A DNA stretch of 64,000 nucleotides from Advenella kashmirensis W13003 (GTDB lineage: Bacteria > Pseudomonadota > Gammaproteobacteria > Burkholderiales > Burkholderiaceae_B): positions 2,232,710-2,296,709 of the forward strand of contig NZ_KI650979.1 in NCBI RefSeq assembly GCF_000506985.1, written 5' to 3'. Of the stretch, positions 27,469 through 37,739 are shown one piece after another. Both the position numbers and the translations under genes were made by a program. Under the pieces are notes generated by a model, which saw only the letters and a list, made by a program, of their open reading frames with translations, made no database searches and was not told the DNA's origin. Position 1 is the stretch's first letter, and each line of letters begins with the position of its first letter.

Positions 27469-27729
27469 TTACGCACCCAGCATGATAGCCAGTTTGCCTT
27501 CACGGTCAAGTGCCATGAGATCATCACATCCACCGATGTGGTCGTCCCCGATGAAAATCTGGGGCACCGTGGTGCGTCCGCCGGATCGCTCGATCATAGC
27601 AGCCCGCTGTTCACGGTTTGTGTCAACGCTGATTTTTTCCATATCGGTCACACCGCGTTCACGCAGCAGTTTGTCTGCGCGCACACAGTACGGGCAGGTT
27701 TGCTTGTAATACATGGTCACTTTTTTCAT
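27469..27729 (-). CDS. grxC: Glutaredoxin 3
   Basis: 86-residue thiol-disulfide oxidoreductase using glutathione. Active site TCPYC near residue 11, cis-proline TVPQIFI and GGCDDL for glutathione binding. Lies between the rhodanese and secB genes and is probably co-transcribed with both. Confidence 0.96.
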   Translation of the reverse strand: MKKVTMYYKQTCPYCVRADKLLRERGVTDMEKISVDTNREQRAAMIERSGGRTTVPQIFIGDDHIGGCDDLMALDREGKLAIMLGA

Positions 27730-27812
27730 TATGAGCCTTACTTGAAGTAGAGATAAGAGTGTAGCGCCGCCCGCTCATGCGCCGTTCATGCGTCGGACAG
27801 GGGGGGCGGGCA

Positions 27813-28229
27813 TCAGGCGTGCTGCTTGACGGGCATGCCGTCTGCTTTCCAGGCGCCCATGCCGCCAGCCAGCGTGTACACGTTCTCTGTATTTTTGCCG
27901 CGCAGTACGCCGGCCATTTTGGCCGAGTCGCGGCCGGTGTCGCACACCAGAATGAGGGGTTTGTTACGGGGCAGGGTGCCGGCTTTCTGTTCAAACTCGT
28001 CAGCCGGCAGATTGCGTGCGGACGGAATGGAGCCGCCGCGATAACTTTGCGCCGGACGCAGATCAACAAATACCGCGTTTTCACGGTTGACCAGATTGAC
28101 CGCCTCTTTGACACTCAGGCCGGTATTGCCCTTGCCCTGCTGGCGCAGCAGGGGGAAAAGCAGCAAGCCGCCGGACACCAGCAGAAAAATGAGGAAGTAA
28201 ATCGAGTTCTGGTAAAAAAGAAAATCCAC
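27813..28229 (-). CDS. Membrane-anchored rhodanese-like protein
   Basis: About 138 residues from GTG 28229, which has AGGA nine bases upstream; a TTG at 28256 is in frame but less likely. An N-terminal membrane helix (IYFLIFLLVSGGLLLFPL) anchors a single rhodanese domain. The active-site loop reads VCDTGRDSA with the catalytic cysteine, and FVDLRPAQSY is the family CH2A element. Similar to YibN, which is usually placed next to grxC-secB as here. Sulfur transfer or redox quality control are possible roles; substrate unknown. Confidence 0.85.
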   Translation of the reverse strand: MDFLFYQNSIYFLIFLLVSGGLLLFPLLRQQGKGNTGLSVKEAVNLVNRENAVFVDLRPAQSYRGGSIPSARNLPADEFEQKAGTLPRNKPLILVCDTGRDSAKMAGVLRGKNTENVYTLAGGMGAWKADGMPVKQHA

Positions 28230-28337
28230 AATGAATCCTGAAAATGCGTATTTCAAACGCTGAATTTACTGATTATAAAATAGCTCGCCTATTCGAGATA
28301 AGACTTCTGTAAAATAGAGGAAAATTAATGGTTGGCC

Positions 28338-28362
28338 CGGCCCGCAAGCAATATGCGGGCCC
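28338..28362 (+). other. Hairpin in the gpmA leader
   Basis: GGCCCGCA (28339-28346), 7-base loop, TGCGGGCC (28354-28361): an 8-bp GC-rich stem 50 bases before the gpmA ATG and on the divergent side of the rhodanese gene. Followed by CATTTTC, too weak for a clear terminator. Confidence 0.5.
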
Positions 28363-28410
28363 ATTTTCAACCAGGTTACCGTATTTCAGTTTGCCTTGCA
28401 GGGATCAACA

Positions 28411-29163
28411 ATGTACAAGCTAGTGTTAATGCGACATGGCGAAAGCCAATGGAATCTTGAAAACCGTTTCACCGGATGGAAAGATGTAGACCTGACCGAA
28501 ACCGGTAAACAGCAGGCCTGGGATGCCGGTGAGCTGCTCAAAAAAGAAGGGTTTGCATTCGATCTGGCCTTCACCTCAGTATTGAAACGGGCCATTCGTA
28601 CCTTGTGGATTGCGCTGGACGCCATGGACGCCATGTACACGCCGGTGCATGCCAGCTGGCGCCTGAACGAACGCCACTACGGTGCGTTGCAGGGCCTGAA
28701 CAAGGCGGAGACCGCCCAGAAGTTCGGCGACGAGCAGGTGCTTATCTGGCGTCGCGCCTACGCCATCGCACCCGAGCCGCTCGATAACGATGACGAACGT
28801 CATCCCCGTTTCGATGCCCGCTACGAACGCATCGCCCCGGCCGATCTGCCGGCCACAGAGTGCCTGAAGGACACCGTGGCACGCGTGCTGCCTTTATGGA
28901 ACGAATCCATTGCGCCTGCGATCAAGGCCGGCCGTAATGTGCTGATTTCCGCCCATGGCAACAGCCTGCGCGCCCTCATCAAGCATCTGGATCAGGTGTC
29001 GGAAGACGAAATCGTCAACCTGAATATTCCCACCGGCCAGCCGCTGGTGTATGAACTCGATGAAAACCTCAAACCTATCAAACACTATTACTTGGGTGAC
29101 CAGGAAGCCATTGCTGCCGCTATGGCTGCCGTGGCTGCCCAGGGCAAGGCCAAAAAGGATTAA
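28411..29163 (+). CDS. gpmA: 2,3-bisphosphoglycerate-dependent phosphoglycerate mutase
   Basis: Interconverts 3- and 2-phosphoglycerate in glycolysis and gluconeogenesis. 250 residues from ATG 28411 (AGGGA upstream). [10 protein letters not shown] holds the phospho-accepting His 9; [12 protein letters not shown] the catalytic Glu; [13 protein letters not shown] the second His. C-terminal tail is Ala/Lys-rich. Divergent from the rhodanese-grxC-secB-gpsA set; 62 nt upstream of the EnvC-type gene, and gpm-envC-ctpA order is conserved in Betaproteobacteria. Confidence 0.97.
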   Translation: MYKLVLMRHGESQWNLENRFTGWKDVDLTETGKQQAWDAGELLKKEGFAFDLAFTSVLKRAIRTLWIALDAMDAMYTPVHASWRLNERHYGALQGLNKAETAQKFGDEQVLIWRRAYAIAPEPLDNDDERHPRFDARYERIAPADLPATECLKDTVARVLPLWNESIAPAIKAGRNVLISAHGNSLRALIKHLDQVSEDEIVNLNIPTGQPLVYELDENLKPIKHYYLGDQEAIAAAMAAVAAQGKAKKD

Positions 29164-29225
29164 TACCATGTGGGTCTTGTGCATGCGCCGCCTGAGTCAC
29201 GCATGCCTGCCATAAGGAAGGCACA

Positions 29226-30851
29226 ATGAACGGGCGCTGTTCACGGCGTTCGGTCCGTGCCTGCGGATCCGTCGCGCTCGCCTGTCTGCTGTTGCTGACG
29301 GGCGGGAGTGCCGGTGCGCAGTCCATTTCCTCGCTGACCAAACAGCAAAAAAACGCCGAGCAACTGCGCCAGGATCTTCAGCAGAAAATTGCAGAAGTCA
29401 GCAAGCGGATCAATGAGTCCGAGAGTGACCGCAAGGACGTGACCGAAGCGCTGCGCCAGTCCGAGACAGAAATTTCCCGGCTCAACGCCCGGCTCGACGA
29501 TCTGGACCGCCAGCGGGACGAAACGGAAAAGGAACTGGACAAACTGCGCAGTGAACAGGCCAGCCAGCAGGGGCTTATGGAGCAGCGCCGCGAAGAACTG
29601 GCGCTGCAGCTCAAATCCCAATATACCAATGGCGTCTCGCCATGGGCGGCGCTGCTGTCCGGCGATGACGGGCAGAAAATCGGACGGGACCTGACTTATC
29701 TGAGTTACGTCGCCAAGGCGCGTACCCAGGCCGTCCAGGCGCTTAACGTGGAAATTGCCCGGCTGGATGCGGTTAAAAAGAAAGTGGCGGATCGCCAGAA
29801 AACGCTGCTTGCACTGGCAAGTGAAGCCGAAAAAAACAAGGGCGATCTTGAGCAGGAAAAGCAGAAACATTCAGCCGTACTGGCCCGGGTCGAGGCTGAC
29901 CTGAAGGCGCGGCGCTCGCAGGCAGGCAATCTGGCGCGCGACGACAAGCGTCTGAATGCGCTGATTGACGACATCCAGAGCAGTATTGTGAAGCAGCGTG
30001 AGGCGATCCGCCAGGCGGCCATCGAGCGCGCGGCGCGGGAAGCGGCCAGACGCAAGGCGCTGCAGGAAGCGCGTGAACGCGCGGCGCAAGAGGCAGCCCG
30101 GCAGGCTGCGCTGGCCGCCAAGCGGGCCGAACAGACCGCACGGCAGGCGCAGGCCGCCCGCGAAGCCGAGCAGCGCGCCTATATGACGGCAGAAGAGCAG
30201 ACTGAGGCGTTACGCCGGGCCCGTGAAAACGCGCCGTCGACGGGCGTCACGATACAGCCGGCCCCTGACCTGGAGGCCGCCAGCCGGGCGTCGGCGGCGG
30301 CGCAGCAACAATTGGCCCAGGCCAGAATGCAGCGCGAGAATTTGGAAATTGATCGCGAAAAGGCGCGCCTGGCCCGGTTACGGGCTGAGGAAGAGGTGCG
30401 GCTGGCGCAAAAAGCACGTGAAGACGAACGCAAGGCGGCGGCCGAAGCCTCCTCGGGTGCCGACGGACTGCAGCGCGGCGCCCCCTGGCCCGTGCGCGGC
30501 AGTGTTTCGGGCCGATTCGGCACCCCGCGTCCCGATACCGGTGACGTCTGGCGCGGCATCCTGATTCGTGCCGGCAGCGGTACGCCGGTCAAGGCAATTG
30601 GCAGCGGCAGCGTTGTTTACGCATCGTGGGTCCAGGGATTTGGTAATCTCATTATTGTCGATCACCAGAACGGATATCTGAGCGTGTATGGTTACAATCA
30701 GAGCCTGAGCAAAAGCGTCGGTGATCGCGTGCGTATCGGCCAAACCATTGCCCGAGTGGGGGCGACAGGGGGGCAGGTCGATCCCGGCCTCTATTTTGAA
30801 ATCAGAAAAGGGTCTACTCCGGTAGATCCCATGAGCTGGCTGGCCCGGTAA
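29226..30851 (+). CDS. envC: EnvC-type murein hydrolase activator (LytM/M23 domain, coiled coil)
   Basis: 541 residues. Signal peptide at about 14-36 (ACLLLLTGGSAGA), two long coiled-coil blocks (about 40-280 and 330-410) rich in Gln, Arg, Glu and Ala, and a C-terminal LytM domain (about 420-541). The domain lacks the zinc-binding residues of active M23 peptidases: the HxxxD position reads WRGILIRA without His, YaH is YGYN, and HxH is GLYFE. So it should not cut peptidoglycan itself but activate an amidase during cell division, as EnvC does in E. coli. ctpA follows directly. Confidence 0.9.
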   Translation: MNGRCSRRSVRACGSVALACLLLLTGGSAGAQSISSLTKQQKNAEQLRQDLQQKIAEVSKRINESESDRKDVTEALRQSETEISRLNARLDDLDRQRDETEKELDKLRSEQASQQGLMEQRREELALQLKSQYTNGVSPWAALLSGDDGQKIGRDLTYLSYVAKARTQAVQALNVEIARLDAVKKKVADRQKTLLALASEAEKNKGDLEQEKQKHSAVLARVEADLKARRSQAGNLARDDKRLNALIDDIQSSIVKQREAIRQAAIERAAREAARRKALQEARERAAQEAARQAALAAKRAEQTARQAQAAREAEQRAYMTAEEQTEALRRARENAPSTGVTIQPAPDLEAASRASAAAQQQLAQARMQRENLEIDREKARLARLRAEEEVRLAQKAREDERKAAAEASSGADGLQRGAPWPVRGSVSGRFGTPRPDTGDVWRGILIRAGSGTPVKAIGSGSVVYASWVQGFGNLIIVDHQNGYLSVYGYNQSLSKSVGDRVRIGQTIARVGATGGQVDPGLYFEIRKGSTPVDPMSWLAR

Positions 30852-30880
30852 CGGTGCCCCGTATTCTTCCGGAAGACTCT

Positions 30881-32542
30881 ATGAAAATATTTGCAGTTCG
30901 CCAGTTGACTTATGCGATCGCCATCGGGCTGATGCAGGCGTCGTTTGTGTATGCGCCTTCGGCGTTTGCGCAGCAGAAGCCTGCCAATCCCGCCCGCCAG
31001 TTGCCCGCACCCGAGCTGCATGCCCCATTGCCGGCCGAAGAGTCCCTGCCTTTTACCGAGTTGCAGCGGTTTGCGCGTGTGTATGCGGCCATCAAGAACA
31101 ATTATGTGGAATCGGTCTCCGACCAGAAGCTGATTGAATCGGCCATCAAGGGCATGGTGCAGGACCTGGATCCGCACTCGGCTTACCTGGATGCCCTTGA
31201 ATACGAAGAAATGCGCGTCTCGACCGATGGCGAATTCGGCGGGCTCGGCATCGAAATCGGGCCGGAAAAGGGATTTGTGAAAATTATCTCGCCTATCGAA
31301 GATACACCGGCGGCCAAGGCAGGTATTATGCCTGGCGATATTATTACGAAAATCAACGGCGAGAGCATGGAAGGCAAGCCGCTGAGCGACGTGGTGAAAA
31401 ACCTGCGTGGCGACGTGGGCAGCGCCATCAAGCTGACCGTCAGCCGACCCTCCACCGGCAAGCAACTGGATTTCGAACTGGTGCGCGCCGTGATCAAGGT
31501 ACAAAGCGTGCGCAGCAAAATGTTGCCGGATGACATTGCCTATCTGCGTGTATCGCAGTTTCAGGAGCGCACCGGCCCTGATCTGGCCAAACACCTGAAG
31601 GAGCTTGATGCCAAAGGCAAGCCCAAGGGCCTGGTGCTGGACTTGCGAAATGATCCGGGGGGGCTGCTGACCGGCGCCATTGGCGTATCGGCTGCGTTTC
31701 TGAAGCCGGGCGTCAATGTGGTCTCGACCAAGTCGCGTATCGACCAGGAGTCGCGCGTCTTCAAGGCGGTGCCGGGCGATTATGTTCACAACGCAAAAGA
31801 TTATCTGAGCGATCTTCCCGGCTGGACCCGAACCGTGCCCATGGTGGTGCTGATCAACGTCGGGTCGGCCTCGGCATCTGAAATTGTGGCGGGCGCGCTG
31901 CAGGATCACAAGCGCGCCACCATATTGGGCAATCGCAGTTTCGGCAAGGGATCGGTACAGGTTGTGATGCCGCTGGACGACAATACTGCGCTGAAGCTGA
32001 CGACCGCGCGTTATTTCACGCCATCCGGCCGCTCGATCCAGGCAACGGGAATCGTGCCTGATGTGGTGGTGACTGATACCGAAAAAGGCGATCTGTTCAG
32101 TTTCCCACGCGAGGCCGATCTGGCTGAACACCTGAGCAACGATCAGGCGGGTGAAAACGGCGAAGTCAAGGGCACCACCTCGCTGAAGCCGGACGAAACG
32201 GCCGAAGAAAAAGAGGTATTTGAATTTGGCTCCGATGCGGACTTCCAATTGGCGCAGGCGGTCAATAAACTGCTGGGCAAGCCCGTCAAGGGAGGCGCGC
32301 CTGTGGCAGAAAAGACGCTGACGCCACAGGAAAAGGCGGCAGAGAAAAAGGCCGTTGACGCTGGTGCCGGCCAGACACAAAAATCCAGAGAAGACCTGAA
32401 GTCAAAACCTGCCGGCGCCGAGCCGGCTGATACCGGTGAGCCCGACAAGGCCGATCCGGCGCCTTCGAGTCCGGCTGAGCGCAAGGCACCTGCCGATTCC
32501 ACGACACCTGCACAGCCTGACGGAAAAACAAAGGGGCAATAA
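30881..32542 (+). CDS. ctpA: S41 family C-terminal processing peptidase
   Basis: 553 residues from ATG 30881 (GGAAG upstream; GTG 30854 in frame is less likely). Signal peptide ends near SAFAQ. A PDZ domain (about 95-175; GGLGIEIGPEKG, AGIMPGDIITKING) is followed by the S41 protease core with the Ser/Lys dyad: Ser in GSASASEIVAG and Lys in SFGKGSVQ. It is periplasmic, trimming tails of envelope proteins. The last 110 residues are a low-complexity tail rich in Lys, Glu, Ala and Pro, not part of the fold. It lies just behind the EnvC-type gene; in other proteobacteria Ctp proteases control peptidoglycan hydrolases, so a functional pair is plausible. Confidence 0.94.
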   Translation: MKIFAVRQLTYAIAIGLMQASFVYAPSAFAQQKPANPARQLPAPELHAPLPAEESLPFTELQRFARVYAAIKNNYVESVSDQKLIESAIKGMVQDLDPHSAYLDALEYEEMRVSTDGEFGGLGIEIGPEKGFVKIISPIEDTPAAKAGIMPGDIITKINGESMEGKPLSDVVKNLRGDVGSAIKLTVSRPSTGKQLDFELVRAVIKVQSVRSKMLPDDIAYLRVSQFQERTGPDLAKHLKELDAKGKPKGLVLDLRNDPGGLLTGAIGVSAAFLKPGVNVVSTKSRIDQESRVFKAVPGDYVHNAKDYLSDLPGWTRTVPMVVLINVGSASASEIVAGALQDHKRATILGNRSFGKGSVQVVMPLDDNTALKLTTARYFTPSGRSIQATGIVPDVVVTDTEKGDLFSFPREADLAEHLSNDQAGENGEVKGTTSLKPDETAEEKEVFEFGSDADFQLAQAVNKLLGKPVKGGAPVAEKTLTPQEKAAEKKAVDAGAGQTQKSREDLKSKPAGAEPADTGEPDKADPAPSSPAERKAPADSTTPAQPDGKTKGQ

Positions 32543-32544
32543 AG

Positions 32545-33294
32545 ATGGATGACAGCCAGCTGCTGCGCTACGCGCGTCACCTGATGCTGGATGCCATTGG
32601 CATCGAAGGCCAGGAAAAGCTGCTTGCCAGTTCCGTGCTGATTCTGGGGCTGGGCGGGCTGGGGTCGCCGGCCGCAGCTTATCTGGCCTCCGCCGGTATC
32701 GGACGACTGGTGCTGGTGGATGACGATCTGGTTGAGTTATCCAATCTGCAGCGGCAGATCATCCATACGACAGATCGCATCGGGCAAAGCAAGGCAGAGT
32801 CGGCGCGTACTGCCATCGCACAGATGAACCCTGACTGTCAGGTAGAAACCGTCGTAGAGCGGGTGGATACTGCGCGACTGGCGGCGCTGCTGGCGCAGGT
32901 TGATCTCATCGTTGACTGCACCGATAATTTCAGGACGCGCCAGGCCATCAATGAAGTTTGTGTCGCGCAGTCCAAACCTTTTGTTTCGGCAGCGGCGATT
33001 CGTTTTTCCGGTCAGGTTACGGTGTTTGATACGCGCCATGCCGACTCGCCATGTTATGCCTGCGCCTTTCCCCCCTCGGATGATCTGCGCGTGGATGATT
33101 GCGCGACCATGGGCGTGTTTGCGCCGCTGGTGGGTATGATCGGCAGTACCGAGGCGGCCGAGGCCATCAAAACACTGCTGGGCATCGGTGACAATCTGCA
33201 GGGCCGCCTGATGATGCTGGATGCCTTATCCATGCAATGGCATACCCTGCAGCTGGAGCGCAATCCGGACTGCCCGGTGTGCTCTGCGCGATAA
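32545..33294 (+). CDS. moeB: HesA/MoeB/ThiF family adenylyltransferase
   Basis: E1-like enzyme, 249 residues. Adenylates the C-terminal glycine of a ubiquitin-like sulfur carrier (MoaD or ThiS) for molybdopterin or thiamine synthesis. LILGLGGLGSPAAAYLA binds ATP, SNLQRQI holds the conserved Arg, and DCTDNFRTR the Asp that ligands magnesium. Zinc cysteines CYAC and CPVC are present. MoeB and ThiF cannot be separated reliably by eye. Presence of a molybdenum nitrate reductase in the window makes MoeB meaningful. 2 nt after ctpA, hence co-transcribed. Confidence 0.9.
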   Translation: MDDSQLLRYARHLMLDAIGIEGQEKLLASSVLILGLGGLGSPAAAYLASAGIGRLVLVDDDLVELSNLQRQIIHTTDRIGQSKAESARTAIAQMNPDCQVETVVERVDTARLAALLAQVDLIVDCTDNFRTRQAINEVCVAQSKPFVSAAAIRFSGQVTVFDTRHADSPCYACAFPPSDDLRVDDCATMGVFAPLVGMIGSTEAAEAIKTLLGIGDNLQGRLMMLDALSMQWHTLQLERNPDCPVCSAR

Positions 33295-33361
33295 TTCAGT
33301 CGTGACGAACCCGGCGATCAGCGATGGCTGGGCGGGCGATCACGAAATCCGGGATGCCGCC

Positions 33362-35131
33362 TTAGCCCGCTGATGACCGATTCAGGCTGCATTGGTCGTT
33401 GGCAGGCGCCTGCAGCGTCAGTGTGGTGGAGCGCAATTCATCACGTCTGAAATAGTGCAGGGTCACCTGCTGGCCGGCCTGACAGCGGCTCAGCAGTTTT
33501 TCCCAATTCCCCACTTCTATGCGCAGACCGTCCATCGCCAGCAGGATATCGCCGGCCGACAGGCCTGCTGCGTGCGCAGCGCCGCCTTCCAGCACCTGGG
33601 CGAGTCCGGGCTCGCCACTGGCGGTGGCGCGCATGACTGCGCCGATGCCGGGAGCGCGCCGTTCGGCCTGCCAGGAAAGTGCAACACCCTGTTTCGCCAG
33701 TAATGCGGCCAGAGGCAGATCGTCGGTGGATTCGGTCGCCTTTTCAATGAATGTCTGCAAATCGACGCCGGTTGCCTGTCTGAGCAGCGTCGCAAATTCA
33801 TCCTCTTGCACGCCGCGCTGGCGTGCCGTATAAAAACGGCGACCATAGCGATCCCACATCAGACGCATCACATTATCCAGCGACTTGCGGTTGCCCGTGG
33901 CATTGCGGATGCTCAGGTCAAGCGCCAGTGCCACCAGTGAACCCTTGGTGTAGTAGCTCACGATATTGTTGACAGAACTTTCATCCTGTCGGTAATAGCG
34001 GTTCCAGGCGTCAAAGGAACTGTCGGCCACGGTCTGGCGGTGGCGGCCCGGACCACGGTGCACGCTCGTGATGGTTTTGGCAAGCAGCCGCAAATATTCG
34101 GGCTCATCCACCACACCGGCGCGCAGCAGCATCAGGTCATCGTAATACGAAGTGAAGCCTTCGAAAATCCATAACAGGCTGGTCAGATTCGGGCGGCTCA
34201 GATCATACGGTACAAACGCCTGCGGCTTGATGCGCTTGACGTTCCAGGTATGAAAATACTCATGGCTGACCAGGCCCAGAAAACCGGTATAGCCTTCGCT
34301 GCGCTCGTCGTTGCCGACAACAGGCAGGTCCTGGCGCGACGCGACCAGCGCGGTGGAGGCGCGATGTTCGAGACCGCCGTAATCCTTGCCGGTTACATAC
34401 GTCATGAACACGTATTGATCTGCGCTATCCAGGAAAGGTGCGCGGTGTGTTTGCGGTTCAAAAAAACGAATCTGGGTTTCGCAGATTTTTGCCGTATCGC
34501 GGGCAATGCGCTTGAAGTCTACATTGGGCAATACGCCTGTAAAAACCATTTCATGTTTTGCGCCGCACACGGTGAAGGTTTCGACATGAGGCGTGCCCAT
34601 TTCGACCGGGTGATCGACCAGCGCGTCGTAATTGGGCGCTTCATAAAGGCCAAAACGATGCGGCGCGGTCGTTTGCCCCCCGCGGCGCGCACGTTTCAGG
34701 CTGGTGTAGACGCGCCAGTTGCGGGTGGTTGCGCCCGGCTCAATTGACACCAGACAGGGCTGTGTTTCCCGGCCATGCACTTTCAGAAAAACACTGGTCC
34801 CGTTGAAAAAACCATGCGTCTGGTCAAGGTGCGCGCAACGTACCGACAGATCCCAGGCATAGACCCGGTAGCTTAATGTCAGCCTGCGTGAGCAGGGCGC
34901 GATCTGCCAGGTGTGGTTGTCGATTTTTTTGATGGCCAGCTCGGTGCGTCCGGTTCTGGCGGTCAATTGGTGAATATGCCGTGAAAAATCCCGGATCAGA
35001 TAGCTGCCCGGAATCCATGCCGGCAGGGAAACAACCTGTCCGCGCCGGTCCGGATGATCAATCGTAATGCTCACATCAAAATAATGGGCGGCGGGGTCGA
35101 CGGGCGTGATCTGGTAGGAGACAAAGGGCAT
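33362..35131 (-). CDS. M61 family peptidase (glycyl aminopeptidase-like) with PDZ domain
   Basis: 589 residues. A beta-rich N-terminal domain (about 1-170) precedes the metallopeptidase core with zinc motif SHEYFHTWNVKRIKP (HExxH) at about 290 and downstream FEGFTSYYDDL with the third zinc-ligand Glu. A C-terminal PDZ domain (about 490-575; SGEPGLAQVLEGGAAHAAGL and GDILLAMDGLRIEVG) follows. No signal peptide is visible. Family members are aminopeptidases preferring N-terminal Gly/Ala. Convergent with moeB, divergent from the enoyl-CoA hydratase gene. Confidence 0.9.
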   Translation of the reverse strand: MPFVSYQITPVDPAAHYFDVSITIDHPDRRGQVVSLPAWIPGSYLIRDFSRHIHQLTARTGRTELAIKKIDNHTWQIAPCSRRLTLSYRVYAWDLSVRCAHLDQTHGFFNGTSVFLKVHGRETQPCLVSIEPGATTRNWRVYTSLKRARRGGQTTAPHRFGLYEAPNYDALVDHPVEMGTPHVETFTVCGAKHEMVFTGVLPNVDFKRIARDTAKICETQIRFFEPQTHRAPFLDSADQYVFMTYVTGKDYGGLEHRASTALVASRQDLPVVGNDERSEGYTGFLGLVSHEYFHTWNVKRIKPQAFVPYDLSRPNLTSLLWIFEGFTSYYDDLMLLRAGVVDEPEYLRLLAKTITSVHRGPGRHRQTVADSSFDAWNRYYRQDESSVNNIVSYYTKGSLVALALDLSIRNATGNRKSLDNVMRLMWDRYGRRFYTARQRGVQEDEFATLLRQATGVDLQTFIEKATESTDDLPLAALLAKQGVALSWQAERRAPGIGAVMRATASGEPGLAQVLEGGAAHAAGLSAGDILLAMDGLRIEVGNWEKLLSRCQAGQQVTLHYFRRDELRSTTLTLQAPANDQCSLNRSSAG

Positions 35132-35267
35132 ACAGACTCAATAAAATTGGCAACGAATGAGTAACTATAGCAAAAACCGAGGATTTGTCATTTTCAGACC
35201 ATTCAGTGGCTACAATATTTGACATCATTTCATTGATAGCGGATTACCTATAAAGGAGACTAAAAGC

Positions 35268-36047
35268 ATGTCAGAAGAGTTTGTCGTATCGCGCATCGAA
35301 GGCGCAGTGGGCGTCATTACCATTAATCGCCCCAAAGTGCTCAATGCCCTGAGCAATGAAGTCATGCAGTCGCTCAGCCAGGCTTTGCTGGCGTTGCAGG
35401 GCGACGACAGCATCAATGTGATCGTGCTGACTGGTTCCGAAAAGGCGTTTGCAGCCGGCGCCGATATCTCTGCCATGAAAGGCTGGGATTATATGGATGT
35501 CTATAAAAGCAACTATATCGGCGGCGACTGGGAAACCATGAAAAACGTCATCCGCAAGCCGGTCATTGCGGCCGTGTCGGGTTATGCACTGGGTGGTGGC
35601 TGCGAACTGGCCATGATGTGCGATACCATCTATGCGGCCGAGAATGCGCGTTTCGGACAGCCTGAAATCAAGTTGGGTACGATTCCCGGGCTGGGTGGTA
35701 CGCAACGGCTGACCCGTGCGGTGGGCAAGGCTAAAGCCATGGATCTGGTGCTCACGGGGCGCATGATGGATGCCAAGGAGGCGGAAGGTGCCGGGCTGGT
35801 GGCGCGGGTGCTGCCGGTAGAAAATTTCCTGGAAGCAGTCATCGGAATCGCGCAGGAGATGGCAACCATGTCGCAAACCGCACTCATGATGGCCAAGGAA
35901 TGTGTGAATGTGGCGCAGGAGACCACGCTTGAGCAGGGGCTGCTGTTCGAGCGCCGTGTGTTTCACGCAACATTTGCCACGCAGGACCAGAAAGAGGGCA
36001 TGGATGCCTTTGTCAACAAGCGAAAACCGAGCTTCAAGAATATGTAA
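35268..36047 (+). CDS. Enoyl-CoA hydratase
   Basis: Adds water across the 2-trans double bond of enoyl-CoA in fatty-acid or amino-acid breakdown. 259 residues, crotonase fold. Oxyanion-hole segments AFAAGADISAM and ALGGGCELAM, the two catalytic glutamates in GGCELAM and FGQPEIKLG. Strong AAGGAG ribosome site before the ATG. Lies immediately upstream of the ATP synthase operon (119 nt to atpI), where many Burkholderiales carry gidAB-parAB instead. Short-chain (crotonyl) specificity is likely but not certain. Confidence 0.94.
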   Translation: MSEEFVVSRIEGAVGVITINRPKVLNALSNEVMQSLSQALLALQGDDSINVIVLTGSEKAFAAGADISAMKGWDYMDVYKSNYIGGDWETMKNVIRKPVIAAVSGYALGGGCELAMMCDTIYAAENARFGQPEIKLGTIPGLGGTQRLTRAVGKAKAMDLVLTGRMMDAKEAEGAGLVARVLPVENFLEAVIGIAQEMATMSQTALMMAKECVNVAQETTLEQGLLFERRVFHATFATQDQKEGMDAFVNKRKPSFKNM

Positions 36048-36064
36048 GAAAACTCCCGCACATC

Positions 36065-36094
36065 TTGCCTGTGACTTGAAATATACGATATACT
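36065..36094 (+). promoter_or_regulatory. Probable promoter of the ATP synthase operon
   Basis: TTGCCT (36065-36070), 18 bases, TATACT (36089-36094). The predicted start near 36101 gives a leader of about 65 bases before the atpI ATG, containing a small stem CCGTT-ATG-AACGG. Good but untested sigma-70 match; the only candidate seen in this gap. Confidence 0.6.
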
Positions 36095-36166
36095 CCTATG
36101 GCTTAACTGAATGCTAAAAACCGTTATGAACGGCGCGGGGGCTTTAACTTTGAATCATCCAACGGC

Positions 36167-36751
36167 ATGAGTCATCAACCAGAAGTCAACCGGGCTGAAC
36201 GTGCGGAGCATTTGCCGGAAGGGGCGGAGCAACAGGGCGGGATATCAAAAGATACGCCTGTTGTCGCAAAACCACAAGTCGCAGAGGGAAAGGCTGCGTC
36301 GGCAATGTCAGAAAAGTCACATGCAACGCCACAGGACACGCGTCCACTGAGCCTGACTCCACAAGAGCGGGCCAGAATGAATGCGAGAGCAGCAAAAGGG
36401 CTGGTCAATCTTGTGCTGGCGCAGTCGGCGATGTTGCTGATTGCGGCATTGGCAAGCTGGCTTGTAGCGGGGGGCTATGCAGCGTTATCAGCGCTGGCCG
36501 GGGGGTTGATCTATCTGATTCCATCCTCGTTTGCGGCCCTTCATATGCTTGTAAAGATATACAGTCAGGCTAACGCCGGTGCGCTTACGTTCTTCTGGAC
36601 GCAAGCGCTTAAGATTGGGGGCACGCTTGCACTGCTTGCGCTTGTCGTCAGGTTCGCGGGGACCTATCTGGTCTGGCCTGCCTTGCTGGTCGGGCTTGTT
36701 GTTGTGTTGAAGGGGTATGTCCTGTTGCTTGTGTTGAATAAACTCAGGTAA
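36167..36751 (+). CDS. atpI: ATP synthase protein I
   Basis: 194 residues. Four hydrophobic helices occupy residues about 80-190 and match the AtpI family (assembly factor for the c-ring, magnesium-linked). The first 75 residues are a hydrophilic extension rich in Glu, Ala, Gln and Thr, absent from E. coli AtpI (about 126 residues); internal ATGs at residues 47 and 70 could be alternative starts. No clear ribosome site precedes 36167. First gene of the atp operon; 65 nt to atpB. Confidence 0.85.
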   Translation: MSHQPEVNRAERAEHLPEGAEQQGGISKDTPVVAKPQVAEGKAASAMSEKSHATPQDTRPLSLTPQERARMNARAAKGLVNLVLAQSAMLLIAALASWLVAGGYAALSALAGGLIYLIPSSFAALHMLVKIYSQANAGALTFFWTQALKIGGTLALLALVVRFAGTYLVWPALLVGLVVVLKGYVLLLVLNKLR

Positions 36752-36816
36752 CCGGCATAAATGGGATAAATCAGAATGCGGCCTGAAGCAGGCTGCGAAT
36801 TTGGAGTACGTACTAA

Positions 36817-37704
<888 letters not shown>

Positions 37705-37739
37705 GGTTTCGTCATAGCAGAGTCTGTTATGCCGTAGTG

